Positions 41,533-49,638 of a stretch of 52,034 nucleotides of DNA are shown in pieces (the first letter of the stretch is position 1; each line of letters opens with the position of its first letter). The notes beneath the pieces are model-generated. The model did no database searches. It had not been told where the DNA came from and saw nothing but the letters and a program-made list of their open reading frames with translations. The position numbers and the translations under genes are program-made. Source of the DNA: a virus. The stretch spans positions 1-52,034 of IMG/VR virus record IMGVR_UViG_3300006880_000022. The stretch is one strand, 5' to 3'.

Positions 41533-43223
41533 TCGTCGACCTCCTCATCAGTCTCGTATAGTTCCTGGTCTGTGAATGAATGGAATTCAGCCATAACAAA
41601 CTCAGGCAGAGCCTCCATTACACAGAGCGCATTTACCATGGCAGTAATACCATCGATGTTGTCCGAGCTAAGTGCTTTATCAGGCTTGATATTGCGTTCA
41701 TTGTCTTGCTTATACGCAGCATTATCAGCCATCCATCGCATAATGGGGTTGTGATTAGTAGACAACCTACGTAAACCCATCTCACGGGTAAGGGCCTTAG
41801 CTCCTGAATTCATTCGACCAGTGGTTTGCGGGATCTTTACCATGGGAAGACTGGTACGCGAATCGATGTGCTTAGCTATAGATACAGCGTTATATCCATC
41901 GTAACCAATAGCTTGTAATTCAAACTTCTCAATGTCCCCAAGAATACGCTCCTCGATCACATCATAATCGTGAATCTCTTCCTCAAATACAGTCAGATAA
42001 CCTTGCTCTTCCCAACGAAGAAACGCGGAGACCATTTTCTTATGATGAAGCTCAATAGCTTTACGAGTAATCCAGAAATGGGGAATTACCCGGACGCCTT
42101 CAGAGGTTTGAAACACCATCACCCATGCGGTCAGGTCAGACACCTCAGCCAGGTCTAGACCACCAATGCCGGGTACACCTCGTAGGTCTTCCTCAGTCCA
42201 CCCTGCCGAGTTATCTTCACTCTCATCCCACACGCGCAGATCTAGCCAGCGATTCTTTCCAGTCCCCCAACGATTGAGCCGGAAGATACAAAAGTTATTG
42301 ATTTGTGATAGGTCACCCTTGTTTTGTAGCTCGATAACCTCATCACGAATAGTCTGAATATCAAAGAATGAACCGAGCGCGGGCATTGCCTCCGGCCAAT
42401 GGCTCTCATCTTTCCAGTCCACGCCCTCTGGCACACTGGCAACACAAACGAATCTCTTAGGGTCTAGGTTAGGGTTCTCCGCAACCTGGAGACTAAACTC
42501 ATGCTCAACAAACGCAAAGGTCTCCCGATCCCATCCCGCCGTCGTAATACCAAATAGCAATGGATCAGGTCGAGTACCGAAGCCCTGGCGTAGTGAGTCC
42601 CACAAACGCTCATCAGGCTGGGCTAAAACCTCATCGAATAATACGGCGAACGCATTAGCTCCAAGGTTACCAGCGGCATCAGCCGCAATCACACGATAAA
42701 TAGAGCGCGAGGGCACATGGATAATTCGCTTGGTAGAATCAATTACCTTGATCTCACCGAGTCGCTTCATTCGGGAAAGCACAGGGGACAATAGGACCAT
42801 ATCCCTAGCCACATTGAAAACAGCGGCGGCCTGGTCCTTATCGGATGCTGCGCTATAGATTTCAGCGCCAGCCTCACCACAAGCAAGTAACAGGTAAAGC
42901 CCTAATGCCGCCACCAACTCTGACTTACCTTGCTTACGAGCTAGCTCGATCCAAGCAAGCGTGAACTGCCTAACCCACTTACGGTGCATCGCATTCCAAC
43001 GTACCGCACCAAATAGAGGGGCGACAATACCATCAAATCTCCATATACCATTGTCATCCTGCCACGCTTCACCCCGTTGCCAGGGATCCATAATGAATGG
43101 CTTACCAGAATATGAAGACTTGGTGTGGACTGTCGCCCTCTCGACAAACTTAACAGCGCGGTTGGCACGCTTTAAACTAAACTTGGCTCCGTCAGGGAGC
43201 CTAGTTGTCTGCACTAATGGCAT
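41523..43223 (-). CDS. terL: Terminase large subunit
   Basis: 566 residues. ATPase: RKQGKS Walker A (96-101) and VLFDE Walker B (D197, E198). Nuclease: GGLDLAEVSDLTAW (D357) with later AIGYDGYN and LSSDNIDG acidic motifs of the RNase H-like fold. It pumps DNA through the portal and cuts at the end site. Family typical of P27-TerS/HK97 phages. Confidence 0.92.
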   Translation of the reverse strand: MPLVQTTRLPDGAKFSLKRANRAVKFVERATVHTKSSYSGKPFIMDPWQRGEAWQDDNGIWRFDGIVAPLFGAVRWNAMHRKWVRQFTLAWIELARKQGKSELVAALGLYLLLACGEAGAEIYSAASDKDQAAAVFNVARDMVLLSPVLSRMKRLGEIKVIDSTKRIIHVPSRSIYRVIAADAAGNLGANAFAVLFDEVLAQPDERLWDSLRQGFGTRPDPLLFGITTAGWDRETFAFVEHEFSLQVAENPNLDPKRFVCVASVPEGVDWKDESHWPEAMPALGSFFDIQTIRDEVIELQNKGDLSQINNFCIFRLNRWGTGKNRWLDLRVWDESEDNSAGWTEEDLRGVPGIGGLDLAEVSDLTAWVMVFQTSEGVRVIPHFWITRKAIELHHKKMVSAFLRWEEQGYLTVFEEEIHDYDVIEERILGDIEKFELQAIGYDGYNAVSIAKHIDSRTSLPMVKIPQTTGRMNSGAKALTREMGLRRLSTNHNPIMRWMADNAAYKQDNERNIKPDKALSSDNIDGITAMVNALCVMEALPEFVMAEFHSFTDQELYETDEEVDEWE

Positions 43224-43245
43224 TCAATGAGCCCCCTCAAATCCA

Positions 43246-43572
43246 CTAGCTTAGAACGGCAAAAGTCACATCCACATCGGTAGACCAGGTCAGCGACACG
43301 AGGTTATCCGCCCCACGATAACCAGCATCTGGAACACGAATGAAAATAGACCCACCGGAACCAACAGCAGGGATAGTGTCCACCCGATCCGCTACAGCTA
43401 GATCAGCATCGAATACGGCAACAGTGACAAGGGTCAACGTGCGGGAGGCCGCATTTGCATTCTTGACATGTAGCAAACTGCCCGGCGGTACCTTATCACC
43501 GCCAGCGCTGGCCGGGTGATAGGTGGGCTGTAGACCAGAGCTGGTAACAAGCTGGGGGGTACGAGTAGCCAT
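43246..43572 (-). CDS. Small beta-sandwich protein between TerS and TerL
   Basis: 108 residues, AAAGAGG upstream. All-beta, Ala/Val/Thr-rich (LLHVKNANAASRTLTLVTVAVFDADLA), similar to small head-fibre or decoration proteins found in actinophage head modules. Its place between terminase subunits is unusual but seen in relatives of this architecture. Function inferred. Confidence 0.5.
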   Translation of the reverse strand: MATRTPQLVTSSGLQPTYHPASAGGDKVPPGSLLHVKNANAASRTLTLVTVAVFDADLAVADRVDTIPAVGSGGSIFIRVPDAGYRGADNLVSLTWSTDVDVTFAVLS

Positions 43573-43604
43573 TTAAAGCACCTCTTTCTGTGTGTTAAAA
43601 ATGC

Positions 43605-44096
43605 CTATTTGGCATCCTCGGTTTCATCTTCATCAGTATTAAGCAAGCTGTTAAGGTCTTCACCATCATCGCCAGGTAGTTTCATTCGTGCCCTACTAGA
43701 AGGGGTCATACCAAACTCAGCGGCCAAAGACCGCAATGAGTTAGTGGCTGACGCAAAGGATGCGAGCGCGGGGTTTCGTACCGGCCCCCGGGCACCGGCA
43801 ATGGTCATTCCAGCTTTCTTTATTTCACGCAGCGCCTTCACCATTACTCCCACGTTCGCACAGTATGCAGCAAAGGGGATAATGTCTGCCTCAGTCAGAA
43901 GCCCATTAGCATGAAGAAATGGACCACAGCGGCGCCATTCCTTTTTACCTACCAAGTCGAGCCAAGTAGGCGGATTAGGTAGGGAGTCCAAGGGTTTAGG
44001 CTCAAACTCTTCGCCAGCCTTAGGCAGCCGTCGCTTACCTGGATTTCCATTCAGCACTTTAGTTACAGTTGGTACTGCTTTTCGCCCTACCGTCAT
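43605..44096 (-). CDS. terS: Terminase small subunit, P27 family
   Basis: 163 residues, TAATG overlap with the preceding gene. GRKAVPTVTKVLNGNPGKR and P.PPTWLDLVGKKEWRRCGPFL are hallmarks of the P27-like family; the helical middle and acidic tail (NTDEDETEDAK) also fit. It recognises the packaging site and recruits TerL. Confidence 0.85.
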   Translation of the reverse strand: MTVGRKAVPTVTKVLNGNPGKRRLPKAGEEFEPKPLDSLPNPPTWLDLVGKKEWRRCGPFLHANGLLTEADIIPFAAYCANVGVMVKALREIKKAGMTIAGARGPVRNPALASFASATNSLRSLAAEFGMTPSSRARMKLPGDDGEDLNSLLNTDEDETEDAK

Positions 44097-44488
44097 TAGC
44101 TCCCCCCTTTCTCCTGAATTACTAGGCGCTGCTCCATATCAGCGATAGTCATCCTTAGCTCAGAAATTGTACGTTTGAATTGCACACAGGTATCTTCCAA
44201 AGCTCCAATGCGCTCGTCTTTGTCTTCGATCTCTCGCCTCAACTGCAATTGCTGCTGACGCAATTGGGTCTCTGACTCCTGTGTAATCCGTAGCATCTTT
44301 TCCATTACCTCTAGGGCATTCTCTGCACCACGCACAGCAATGGAATCACGCTCAGCCCGCGCCTTGATAGTTAATTCACTGGCGTCTATAGCTTCCTTTT
44401 TACGATCCCTCAGAAATTTGTACAAGTTAATGGCTGTACCAATCGCTGCCAACGCAAAAGCAGCAATAGCCAAAAGTGTACTTATCAC
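44096..44488 (-). CDS. N-anchored coiled-coil membrane protein
   Basis: 130 residues from GTG, GTGA overlap with the gene before it. One N-terminal membrane helix (LLAIAAFALAAIGTAINLYKFL), then a long charged coiled coil (ERDSIAVRGAENALEVMEKML...). The layout resembles inner spanins (Rz), though it is far from the lysis genes. It may organise packaging or lysis at the membrane. Confidence 0.55.
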   Translation of the reverse strand: MISTLLAIAAFALAAIGTAINLYKFLRDRKKEAIDASELTIKARAERDSIAVRGAENALEVMEKMLRITQESETQLRQQQLQLRREIEDKDERIGALEDTCVQFKRTISELRMTIADMEQRLVIQEKGGS

Positions 44489-44952
44489 TTGTGCTTTTCC
44501 GTTTCATCCAATAGCAAGCTCTCCAGTCGCCGCGTGCGGTACTTGATGAACTGGCCGAGTACCCAGTACCTAGCACCCATTGCCAAAGCGAAAACGGTAT
44601 ACGTTAGGAATACGAACATTGATTGAGGTAGAAACGCCGCAACGGCCGTACCAAAGATGATAGTCAATGCGAGCAGATTGACCACTCCGATACGCTCGAT
44701 GTAATAATTAGCTATCGCTATGCCTACCAAGGTCATCCCGCCTCCCACCACCATTCCAGCCGCCCAGCCATAGACCGCCCACAATGGAAACTGTGTCATG
44801 ATCGATGTTGGCGCGAGTAGGCCAGGGTTGATCAAAATAGGTAAACCGGACACTAAACACAATAGCGCAAGAAACGCCTCAACAGATGTGAAAAGTAATG
44901 AATATAGAACTTTTCGCCACCCCAAGGCAGAGATCATTGTGCGCAGCAACAC
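44485..44952 (-). CDS. Four-helix membrane protein, first late gene
   Basis: About 155 residues. GTG 44952 (or TTG 44949) is favoured because GGGAGG lies just upstream; the longer reading to 45069 has no ribosome site. Four membrane helices (VLYSLLFTSVEAFLALLCLV; WAAGMVVGGGMTLVGIAIA; LLALTIIFGTAVAAFL; FVFLTYTVFALAMGA) and a basic C-terminus. Unknown; heads the late operon with a coupled coiled-coil partner. Confidence 0.5.
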   Translation of the reverse strand: MLLRTMISALGWRKVLYSLLFTSVEAFLALLCLVSGLPILINPGLLAPTSIMTQFPLWAVYGWAAGMVVGGGMTLVGIAIANYYIERIGVVNLLALTIIFGTAVAAFLPQSMFVFLTYTVFALAMGARYWVLGQFIKYRTRRLESLLLDETEKHK

Positions 44953-45403
44953 GTACCTCCCCGCCATATAGTTGAACGTTAATTTCCTCGGAAACGCCCC
45001 TGAGAGCGCCGTACAGCCGTTCGACCCCACTGCGCATCGCTTCCCACTCGACCGGCCCTGTTCGTCCACCAGCGGACAACACCGCAGGTCAGAGGCATGA
45101 TCATTGAACCCGTGTAACCCGGTAAGCGGAGAAAACTAAAAAGATCTTGAGAAAACCCTTGACGGCACGCGGCAACGGGTGTGAGCTAGACCCATACAAC
45201 TACAGAGGAAAGCAGCAAACGCGATTGCCATAGATGATCATACGTAAGGTCTGCGTGAACCCCCGGACTGAAGTGAGAGCTTCAATCCCGTGCTAAACCT
45301 CATCGCTGCCGGTACTTACCGAATATCGAATGTCTTAGATGGTAGGCAGGCCACCGGCTTGTCTACCGTCTTGGTGTATTCGATATTCAAAAGAGGTAAT
45401 AAA
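44953..45403. promoter_or_regulatory. Divergent control region of late and right-arm operons
   Basis: No convincing gene. It must hold the leftward late promoter and the rightward right-arm promoter. An A-rich stretch (45130-45157) precedes TTGACG (45159-45164), but no good -10 follows at normal spacing, so that promoter may need the phage sigma factor. A TGAAG/CTTCA hairpin flanked by GGA/TCC lies at 45270-45290, and a large hairpin fills 45321-45388. Confidence 0.4.
45321..45388 (+). promoter_or_regulatory. Long leader hairpin before right-arm operon
   Basis: GAATATCGAAT (45321-45331) pairs perfectly with ATTCGATATTC (45378-45388). Inside, GGTAGGCAGGCC (45341-45352) pairs with GGCTTGTCTACC (45356-45367) over all 12 positions using two G-U pairs. 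Wobble pairs work only in the rightward RNA, which suggests selection on RNA. It ends four bases before the GAGG ribosome site of the 45404 gene. Translational control or an RNase III-type processing site is inferred. Confidence 0.6.
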
Positions 45404-45529
45404 ATGTGTCTCTGTCGCCGTTGCGGCATTGAGGTTACGTACGAATGGTTCGGCTGGTGTCATGTGAAGACCACAACCCACCGGCCAGTAATCCCACTAG
45501 CGGTGCTCATACACCAGCTAGAAAAGTGA
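45404..45529 (+). CDS. 41-residue zinc-knuckle protein
   Basis: ATG 45404 is seven bases after GAGG and just behind the leader hairpin; a longer reading would pass through the hairpin. CLCRRCGIEV and a later WCH give Cys/His ligands for zinc. First gene of the right-arm operon, so probably abundant early. Role unknown. Confidence 0.55.
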   Translation: MCLCRRCGIEVTYEWFGWCHVKTTTHRPVIPLAVLIHQLEK

Positions 45530-45540
45530 GGGGAGTTTGA

Positions 45541-45693
45541 ATGGATCCGAATGCGACACTCGACGAGTTACGCGAATGTGTGCGTACGGAGGACTACGAA
45601 GGTCGAATGATCGAGCTGTTCGAAGCACTCGACAACTGGCTAACCAAAGGTGGCGGCCTACCGAAAGATTGGTTATTGAGTGAAGCGCTGTGA
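45541..45693 (+). CDS. 50-residue helical protein
   Basis: ATG 45541 with GGGGAG upstream. Acidic helices (TLDELRECVRTED, MIELFEALDNWL) ending in GGGLPKDWLLSEAL, a pattern I associate with small actinophage proteins of unknown role. Overlaps the next gene by 14 bases. Confidence 0.55.
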   Translation: MDPNATLDELRECVRTEDYEGRMIELFEALDNWLTKGGGLPKDWLLSEAL

Positions 45694-45841
45694 GTGGTGC
45701 CGAAATTTTGACGCTGAGGATGCGGAGAATCCCGAAGACCTATGCCGAACACATCAAGCGGAATGGGAAGGGCTTAGCCTCTCAGAATTAGAACGTAGGG
45801 ACCGCGAGCAGTACGCAGAGTGGATGGACACACAGACATGA
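45680..45841 (+). CDS. 53-residue CxxC/CxxH zinc protein
   Basis: GTG 45680 lies inside the end of the previous gene. RCEWC and CRTH supply a zinc site, followed by an acidic helix (LSLSELERRDREQYAEW). Recurring actinophage microprotein type. ATGA overlap with the next gene. Confidence 0.55.
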   Translation: MKRCEWCRNFDAEDAENPEDLCRTHQAEWEGLSLSELERRDREQYAEWMDTQT

Positions 45842-46005
45842 TCAAGCAAATGAAGGATTATGCAAAGGTATTCAGCCCATGTTGTGGGACAATCCTTCAC
45901 CGGCCATACACCGGTCAGGACTCAGGCCAATTCTTCTGCGCTGCCTGTGGCAGTGTATACGACGTGCAAACATCCGAGGGTAAGAATAGGGTTACAAAGT
46001 GCTAA
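45838..46005 (+). CDS. 55-residue zinc ribbon
   Basis: ATG 45838, ATGA overlap. FSPCCGT and FCAACGS form a classical two-knuckle ribbon of the transcription-factor type. It may bind nucleic acid or RNA polymerase; unproven. Confidence 0.55.
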   Translation: MIKQMKDYAKVFSPCCGTILHRPYTGQDSGQFFCAACGSVYDVQTSEGKNRVTKC

Positions 46006-46142
46006 CCAAACTCAAAGAGGCTGCGAGCCCATTTACACTAGCGGCTCGCGGCCTGGCGTCACTAGGGCGTAGGGCATTCTGGGCCGTTATCTGGCCGGCT
46101 AGAGGTCAACAGTTCGAACCGTACGAGTACAGCGAGGAATAG
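45999..46142 (+). CDS. 47-residue amphipathic peptide
   Basis: GTG 45999 overlaps the previous stop region; AGGG lies upstream. Basic, Ala-rich amphipathic helix followed by AFWAVIWP and an acidic tail. A membrane-surface peptide is possible. Confidence 0.45.
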   Translation: MLTKLKEAASPFTLAARGLASLGRRAFWAVIWPARGQQFEPYEYSEE

Positions 46143-46146
46143 CACT

Positions 46147-46389
46147 GTGAACATTCAGCAAGTTCAGCGAGCCATGGAAACTCTAGAAGACGTGTTTACT
46201 CCGGCGGGTAACGCCGGGGTAATCAGTAACGTGATCTGGAACGACCACGACAAATCACACGGCTTCTGGGAAGCCTGCGTTACCGGCGTAGATCACGGGG
46301 ATGACACAAGCTGGCCATGGTTCGATATCAAAGACCTAACAGCAAAGGAGGACATCGTTGACGATCAAACGACACAGGTACGAGAGTGA
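46147..46389 (+). CDS. Small acidic protein
   Basis: 80 residues from GTG 46147 with GAGGAA upstream. N-terminal helix, then Trp/Asp/His-rich segments (VIWNDHDKSHGFWEACV, DDTSWPWFDIKDL) and an acidic tail. Family not recognised. Its end contains the ribosome site for the next membrane gene. Confidence 0.5.
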   Translation: MNIQQVQRAMETLEDVFTPAGNAGVISNVIWNDHDKSHGFWEACVTGVDHGDDTSWPWFDIKDLTAKEDIVDDQTTQVRE

Positions 46390-46525
46390 GCCCACCACGA
46401 AGCTTGTACGCACCGGATTGCACATGCTGATTCTAAGCGTGTTCATTGTGCTCTCAGCGGTACTCGTTTCGCTGGCAGTAGTCATCATCGTGTCCACTTA
46501 TGTAGCTCTAGGGCAGGCGGTCTAA
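46358..46525 (+). CDS. 55-residue single-pass membrane protein
   Basis: TTG 46358, five bases after AAAGGAGG, a very strong ribosome site. Basic N-terminus (IKRHRYES), then one long hydrophobic helix (MLILSVFIVLSAVLVSLAVVIIV). TAATG overlap with the next gene. Could alter the host membrane or exclude other phages. Confidence 0.55.
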   Translation: MTIKRHRYESEPTTKLVRTGLHMLILSVFIVLSAVLVSLAVVIIVSTYVALGQAV

Positions 46526-46722
46526 TGACCATTGACGAGTTAATCAACACTCTGCAAGCTGTGCGAGACGCTGAGGGCGATATAGAGGTCAAGGCTGCAA
46601 TGGAAACAAGCGAGCTGACCTTTCAAATAAGGCCCATTAGCGGGTTGAGACTTGATAGTCAAACCCGGATGGGGGGTCGAGCACGTAAGGCGCTATGGGT
46701 GGTTGCCCGATGGCCGATATGA
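46525..46722 (+). CDS. Small hypothetical protein
   Basis: 65 residues, TAATG overlap. Begins TIDELINTLQAVRDAEGDIEV, a pattern found in many small phage proteins, then beta strands. Function unknown. Confidence 0.55.
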   Translation: MTIDELINTLQAVRDAEGDIEVKAAMETSELTFQIRPISGLRLDSQTRMGGRARKALWVVARWPI

Positions 46723-46991
46723 CATTTCAATGGGGTGACTTCGTATCGCTCCGGGCGCCCGTTGAATTCTACCGAGAAACCATGATCACGAAGTTCAATG
46801 GTAAGCGGGACACAGCCAATAGCAGTGAATGCGGAATGGCCACTCTCGGCCCGGGGGATATTGTCGAGTACATATCCCCCCAGGGATTTATCCACAACAC
46901 CGGAATACACATGCTATGCATAACACGGGGGCCGTACCGGATGTACGCCACTGTGCCGGATAACTTTTTCGAACATCCACGAAGGAACTAA
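46719..46991 (+). CDS. Small beta-rich protein
   Basis: 90 residues from ATG 46719 (ATGA overlap); ATG 46710, with GGTGG upstream, is an alternative. Beta-rich with a KOW/SH3-like opening (FQWGDFVSLRAP, GPGDIVEYISPQG). Function unknown. Confidence 0.5.
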   Translation: MTFQWGDFVSLRAPVEFYRETMITKFNGKRDTANSSECGMATLGPGDIVEYISPQGFIHNTGIHMLCITRGPYRMYATVPDNFFEHPRRN

Positions 46992-46993
46992 AT

Positions 46994-47578
46994 ATGGTAC
47001 TGAAATTCCTCGGCGGTAAACAAGAATTGGGCCGCCCATCGAAAGCAACAGTCGCAGTTTGCGCCGGAATCTTTGTAGCTAGCATTCTGGTGACGATAGG
47101 CATCGTGTCCTACGATCCACCCGTCGCCACCACTGAGCAGCCCCCACCGGCCAGCACAGAGCCCCAAGTACAAGCACCAAGGGGTAAGTACGGAAAGGAG
47201 ACTGCCTTACTCGGAGGCGCCCTCCACGTCACCGTGAGCGCACCGACAGTCGGCCCCAAGTTCCCCGGTATCGAGGACAAGGGCAATCCTCTGTTGGTCG
47301 ATATCACCCTGCGCGCGACATCAAACGCTGATCCAATACCGCTGGGCAGGATCACTGCCAATTACTACAGCCCCGATGGCGTCTGGACAGACCAGGTGAT
47401 GACCGGTTTCGGTGACCCGGATCGGGTACTAACGGCCGGCAACACAGCCACTTGGAATGACGTTCAGATCTGGCCGGCTATCGGCCAGGGTGGCGGGCCC
47501 GAGGTTAGCTCGCCTCAGCCCGGAGGAATGCTGACCCTGATTATGGATGACATTGAGATTGGGGTGTTTAGCGCGTAA
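46994..47578 (+). CDS. Membrane-anchored surface protein
   Basis: 194 residues. One membrane helix near residues 20-40 (VAVCAGIFVASILVTIGIV), a Pro/Thr/Gln-rich stalk, then a C-terminal beta-sandwich (ALHVTVSAPTVGPKF, LLVDITLRATSNADPI, WNDVQIWPAIG) resembling DUF4352/Ig-like exported domains. The globular part would face outside, which fits a superinfection-exclusion or surface-modifying role. Confidence 0.55.
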   Translation: MVLKFLGGKQELGRPSKATVAVCAGIFVASILVTIGIVSYDPPVATTEQPPPASTEPQVQAPRGKYGKETALLGGALHVTVSAPTVGPKFPGIEDKGNPLLVDITLRATSNADPIPLGRITANYYSPDGVWTDQVMTGFGDPDRVLTAGNTATWNDVQIWPAIGQGGGPEVSSPQPGGMLTLIMDDIEIGVFSA

Positions 47579-47958
47579 TGGCTAAGGTGGTCAAGCTGGT
47601 TTGTCAGATCTGCACCAAGCAGTTCCCTAAGCCAACAACACGCGGTAGGCCACCAACACGCTGTCCTAAGTGCAGAGCAAAAATTGCGGCGAAAAAACAA
47701 CCACCAAAACCGAAACCACAACCGAAGCCGGAACCGGTAACAGTCAAACAGTGGACCATCAATTGTCGTGCCTGTCGTAATGATTTCACTATGCCCGCTA
47801 AGCAGGGACGGAAACCAGTACACTGCCCCGCGTGCTCTGCACCTGGCACGACTAAAAGCAGCGTGAGCAATGCTGGTAACGCTGTTGTCGACCGACTAGA
47901 GATGATGTTGCGCTCACGAGGGACGCACATTAGTCAGAATAGGGGAGAGTACGAATGA
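47578..47958 (+). CDS. Double zinc-ribbon protein with Lys-Pro linker
   Basis: 126 residues, TAATG overlap. Two similar ribbons (CQICTKQF...CPKC and CRACRNDF...CPAC) separated by a KPKPQPKPEP linker. The two halves are internal duplicates. Likely a nucleic-acid or protein bridging factor. Confidence 0.6.
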   Translation: MAKVVKLVCQICTKQFPKPTTRGRPPTRCPKCRAKIAAKKQPPKPKPQPKPEPVTVKQWTINCRACRNDFTMPAKQGRKPVHCPACSAPGTTKSSVSNAGNAVVDRLEMMLRSRGTHISQNRGEYE

Positions 47959-48251
47959 GCAAGGAAACCGAAACCATCGCTGAGCTGCGCGCCGGACTCG
48001 AAGAGCTGGCCACTGCACGGGCAGAGGCTGAGACTCGGGCCGAGGAATTCCGTAAGGTGGTCGAGGCACAGGCCACAGTGGAAAACCGCATGTGGGCTGT
48101 CACCGTATACGACGGATATATGAACGTATTCAGTCGGCATGATGTGTTCGGCCCAACCGAAGATTTCGCATGGGACTATGCAAACACCCTTGTCGAACAA
48201 CGGTGGCCATCCGGCGCCCGTAAATGCAACGTGAGGGAGTACAAACGGTGA
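47955..48251 (+). CDS. Coiled-coil/helical protein
   Basis: 98 residues, ATGA overlap. The N-terminal half is a coiled coil (IAELRAGLEELATARAEAETRAEEF); the C-terminal half is aromatic and mixed. Function unknown. Confidence 0.55.
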   Translation: MSKETETIAELRAGLEELATARAEAETRAEEFRKVVEAQATVENRMWAVTVYDGYMNVFSRHDVFGPTEDFAWDYANTLVEQRWPSGARKCNVREYKR

Positions 48252-48448
48252 CCGATGACCCTGCACAGACTATCCGCATGATGCGCTACTACGCGACTCT
48301 AGACGGCGGTACCGGCCAGTACGCAAGCGAGATGACCAGGTGTATTCAAGCACTGGAAAGCTGGCTAAACAAGTGGCTCGCCAGTGAAGGCTACGAAGGA
48401 TGCTGCAATCAGCACTCACTAATCCTGAGAGAGGAAGATCAGAGATGA
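48248..48448 (+). CDS. Small helical protein
   Basis: 66 residues from GTG 48248 (GTGA overlap, GAGGGAG eight bases upstream). Helices with a CC pair (YEGCCNQH). Function unknown. Confidence 0.55.
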   Translation: MTDDPAQTIRMMRYYATLDGGTGQYASEMTRCIQALESWLNKWLASEGYEGCCNQHSLILREEDQR

Positions 48449-48720
48449 CTGCAATCGGACCACCCCCTGAACACATCGAAGCACCGCTCGGGCGGCGGTA
48501 CCAACGCGACTCGGCATTCTACGTGATGGTACACGGTGTCAGCGCTAACGGGGAAGCTTGCCAGTGTGGTAACCACGCTACCCGGCCGATAAACGAAGGC
48601 CCTAGGGCAGCGTTCACCTGGCGAGCGTCACAGCTCCTGCGAGAGAACGACACTACCAACTCACTGATAAACGAGTCACTGCTATTCGGCAACGCAACCG
48701 TGTACCGAAAGGACGCCTAG
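48445..48720 (+). CDS. Hypothetical protein
   Basis: 91 residues from ATG 48445 (ATGA overlap, GAGAGGA upstream). Contains CQCG and an Arg-rich N-terminus (LGRRYQRDS). Function unknown. Confidence 0.5.
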   Translation: MTAIGPPPEHIEAPLGRRYQRDSAFYVMVHGVSANGEACQCGNHATRPINEGPRAAFTWRASQLLRENDTTNSLINESLLFGNATVYRKDA

Positions 48721-48722
48721 TC

Positions 48723-48917
48723 ATGGCAGTCACTAAGTGGGATCTACTCACCGAGGACGAGCGCCGCGCATTGGAAAACACGCCATTTGAAGGGGAGTGT
48801 TACTACTGCCAAACGCCACTGAAAACAGAGGCAGAATTCGCGCAGCATTTCATCGTCCCTAACACTGGATACCGCAATCTGGGCTGGTGTCCAGCCAACG
48901 TCGGGCGGCCATCATGA
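48723..48917 (+). CDS. Zinc-binding small protein
   Basis: 64 residues. ECYYCQ, a later QHF and WCP give a possible C2HC zinc site; helical LLTEDERRALEN start. Function unknown. Confidence 0.5.
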   Translation: MAVTKWDLLTEDERRALENTPFEGECYYCQTPLKTEAEFAQHFIVPNTGYRNLGWCPANVGRPS

Positions 48918-49102
48918 AAGCACAAATAGTCGACGGTATGTGGTCAATCTCCGAGATACCGGCACAGGAAATGGGTCAGCTACTAGCCTTCGTGGACAGC
49001 TACAGCTATATAGCCGGCAGCCACGTCAATCGGGTAGCAGCCCAAAAGCTCTATCGAGAACTGTGCGAGGCCACGGGGGTAACTGATGACAGGGTGCAAT
49101 AA
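48914..49102 (+). CDS. Small helical protein
   Basis: 62 residues from ATG 48914 (ATGA overlap). Two helices with hydrophobic faces. Function unknown. Confidence 0.5.
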   Translation: MKAQIVDGMWSISEIPAQEMGQLLAFVDSYSYIAGSHVNRVAAQKLYRELCEATGVTDDRVQ

Positions 49103-49394
49103 ATGCCCAAAGTGCTTAGAGTGCCTTTGTATTTCTGACGTACATGTTTGTTCAAACGATAGGATCACCTCCCACCACATAGAAGGGTCACAAGTGAATC
49201 TACGTGAATGGAACGTACAAGAGGATCAGCCCCAGACATGGGGTCTCTACTTCAATAAGCGACTGGAGGGGGTAAAGGACCTACTCGAAGACCTGAACTT
49301 ACCCAGTATCTGGACACCGGCAGAGCTAGACGCGGTGGACGGCCTAGTCATGGATCTGTGGACCGCTACCGAGAGGGTAAGACAATGTCTATGA
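49086..49394 (+). CDS. Cys-rich N-terminal protein
   Basis: 102 residues, overlapping the previous gene by 17 bases. Six Cys in the first 22 residues (CNKCPKCLECLC, then VC) imply one or two bound metals; the rest is helical with Trp. Function unknown. Confidence 0.5.
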   Translation: MTGCNKCPKCLECLCISDVHVCSNDRITSHHIEGSQVNLREWNVQEDQPQTWGLYFNKRLEGVKDLLEDLNLPSIWTPAELDAVDGLVMDLWTATERVRQCL

Positions 49395-49576
49395 CTGAGC
49401 ACTTTCTCCATATAGGTAAAGAATTTGGGGACGGGCAATACGTCAAATTCGAGATGGTGCCGACCAACGTCGGATTCATGGTGCACGCACCGGGCGTTAT
49501 TCCATTCGGTGCAGCCAACGTGCGGGAGGCAAAAGACATACTGTATTCCGTACTGTGCAAAGAACAGGAGGACTAG
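49385..49576 (+). CDS. Small beta-rich protein
   Basis: 63 residues from ATG 49385, after GAGAGGG, overlapping the previous gene by ten bases. Beta strands (VKFEMVPTNVGFMVHAPG) and a C-terminal helix. Last gene before the GH16 promoter. Function unknown. Confidence 0.5.
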   Translation: MSMTEHFLHIGKEFGDGQYVKFEMVPTNVGFMVHAPGVIPFGAANVREAKDILYSVLCKEQED

Positions 49577-49601
49577 ACACCCCCGACCCGGGGTGTATAA
49601 T
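49574..49601 (+). promoter_or_regulatory. Strong sigma-70-like promoter with internal dyad
   Basis: TAGACA (49574-49579, five of six to TTGACA), 16 bp, then a perfect TATAAT (49596-49601). ACACCCC (49577-49583) and GGGGTGT (49590-49596) form a 7-bp inverted repeat lying exactly between and touching the two boxes. It looks like an operator that blocks polymerase when bound. It drives the GH16 gene independently of the operon. Confidence 0.7.
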
Positions 49602-49638
49602 GTTGGGCGACCAACCCGGGTCAAGTGAAGGGGTACAC

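Noticed and set aside
45290-45403. N-terminal extension of the 45404 gene
   Set aside because: It would translate through the leader hairpin; the ATG 45404 has a proper GAGG site.
46100-46135. tRNA T-arm suggested by AGTTCGAACCG
   Set aside because: It is inside a well-formed small gene (45999-46142), and no acceptor or anticodon stems surround it.
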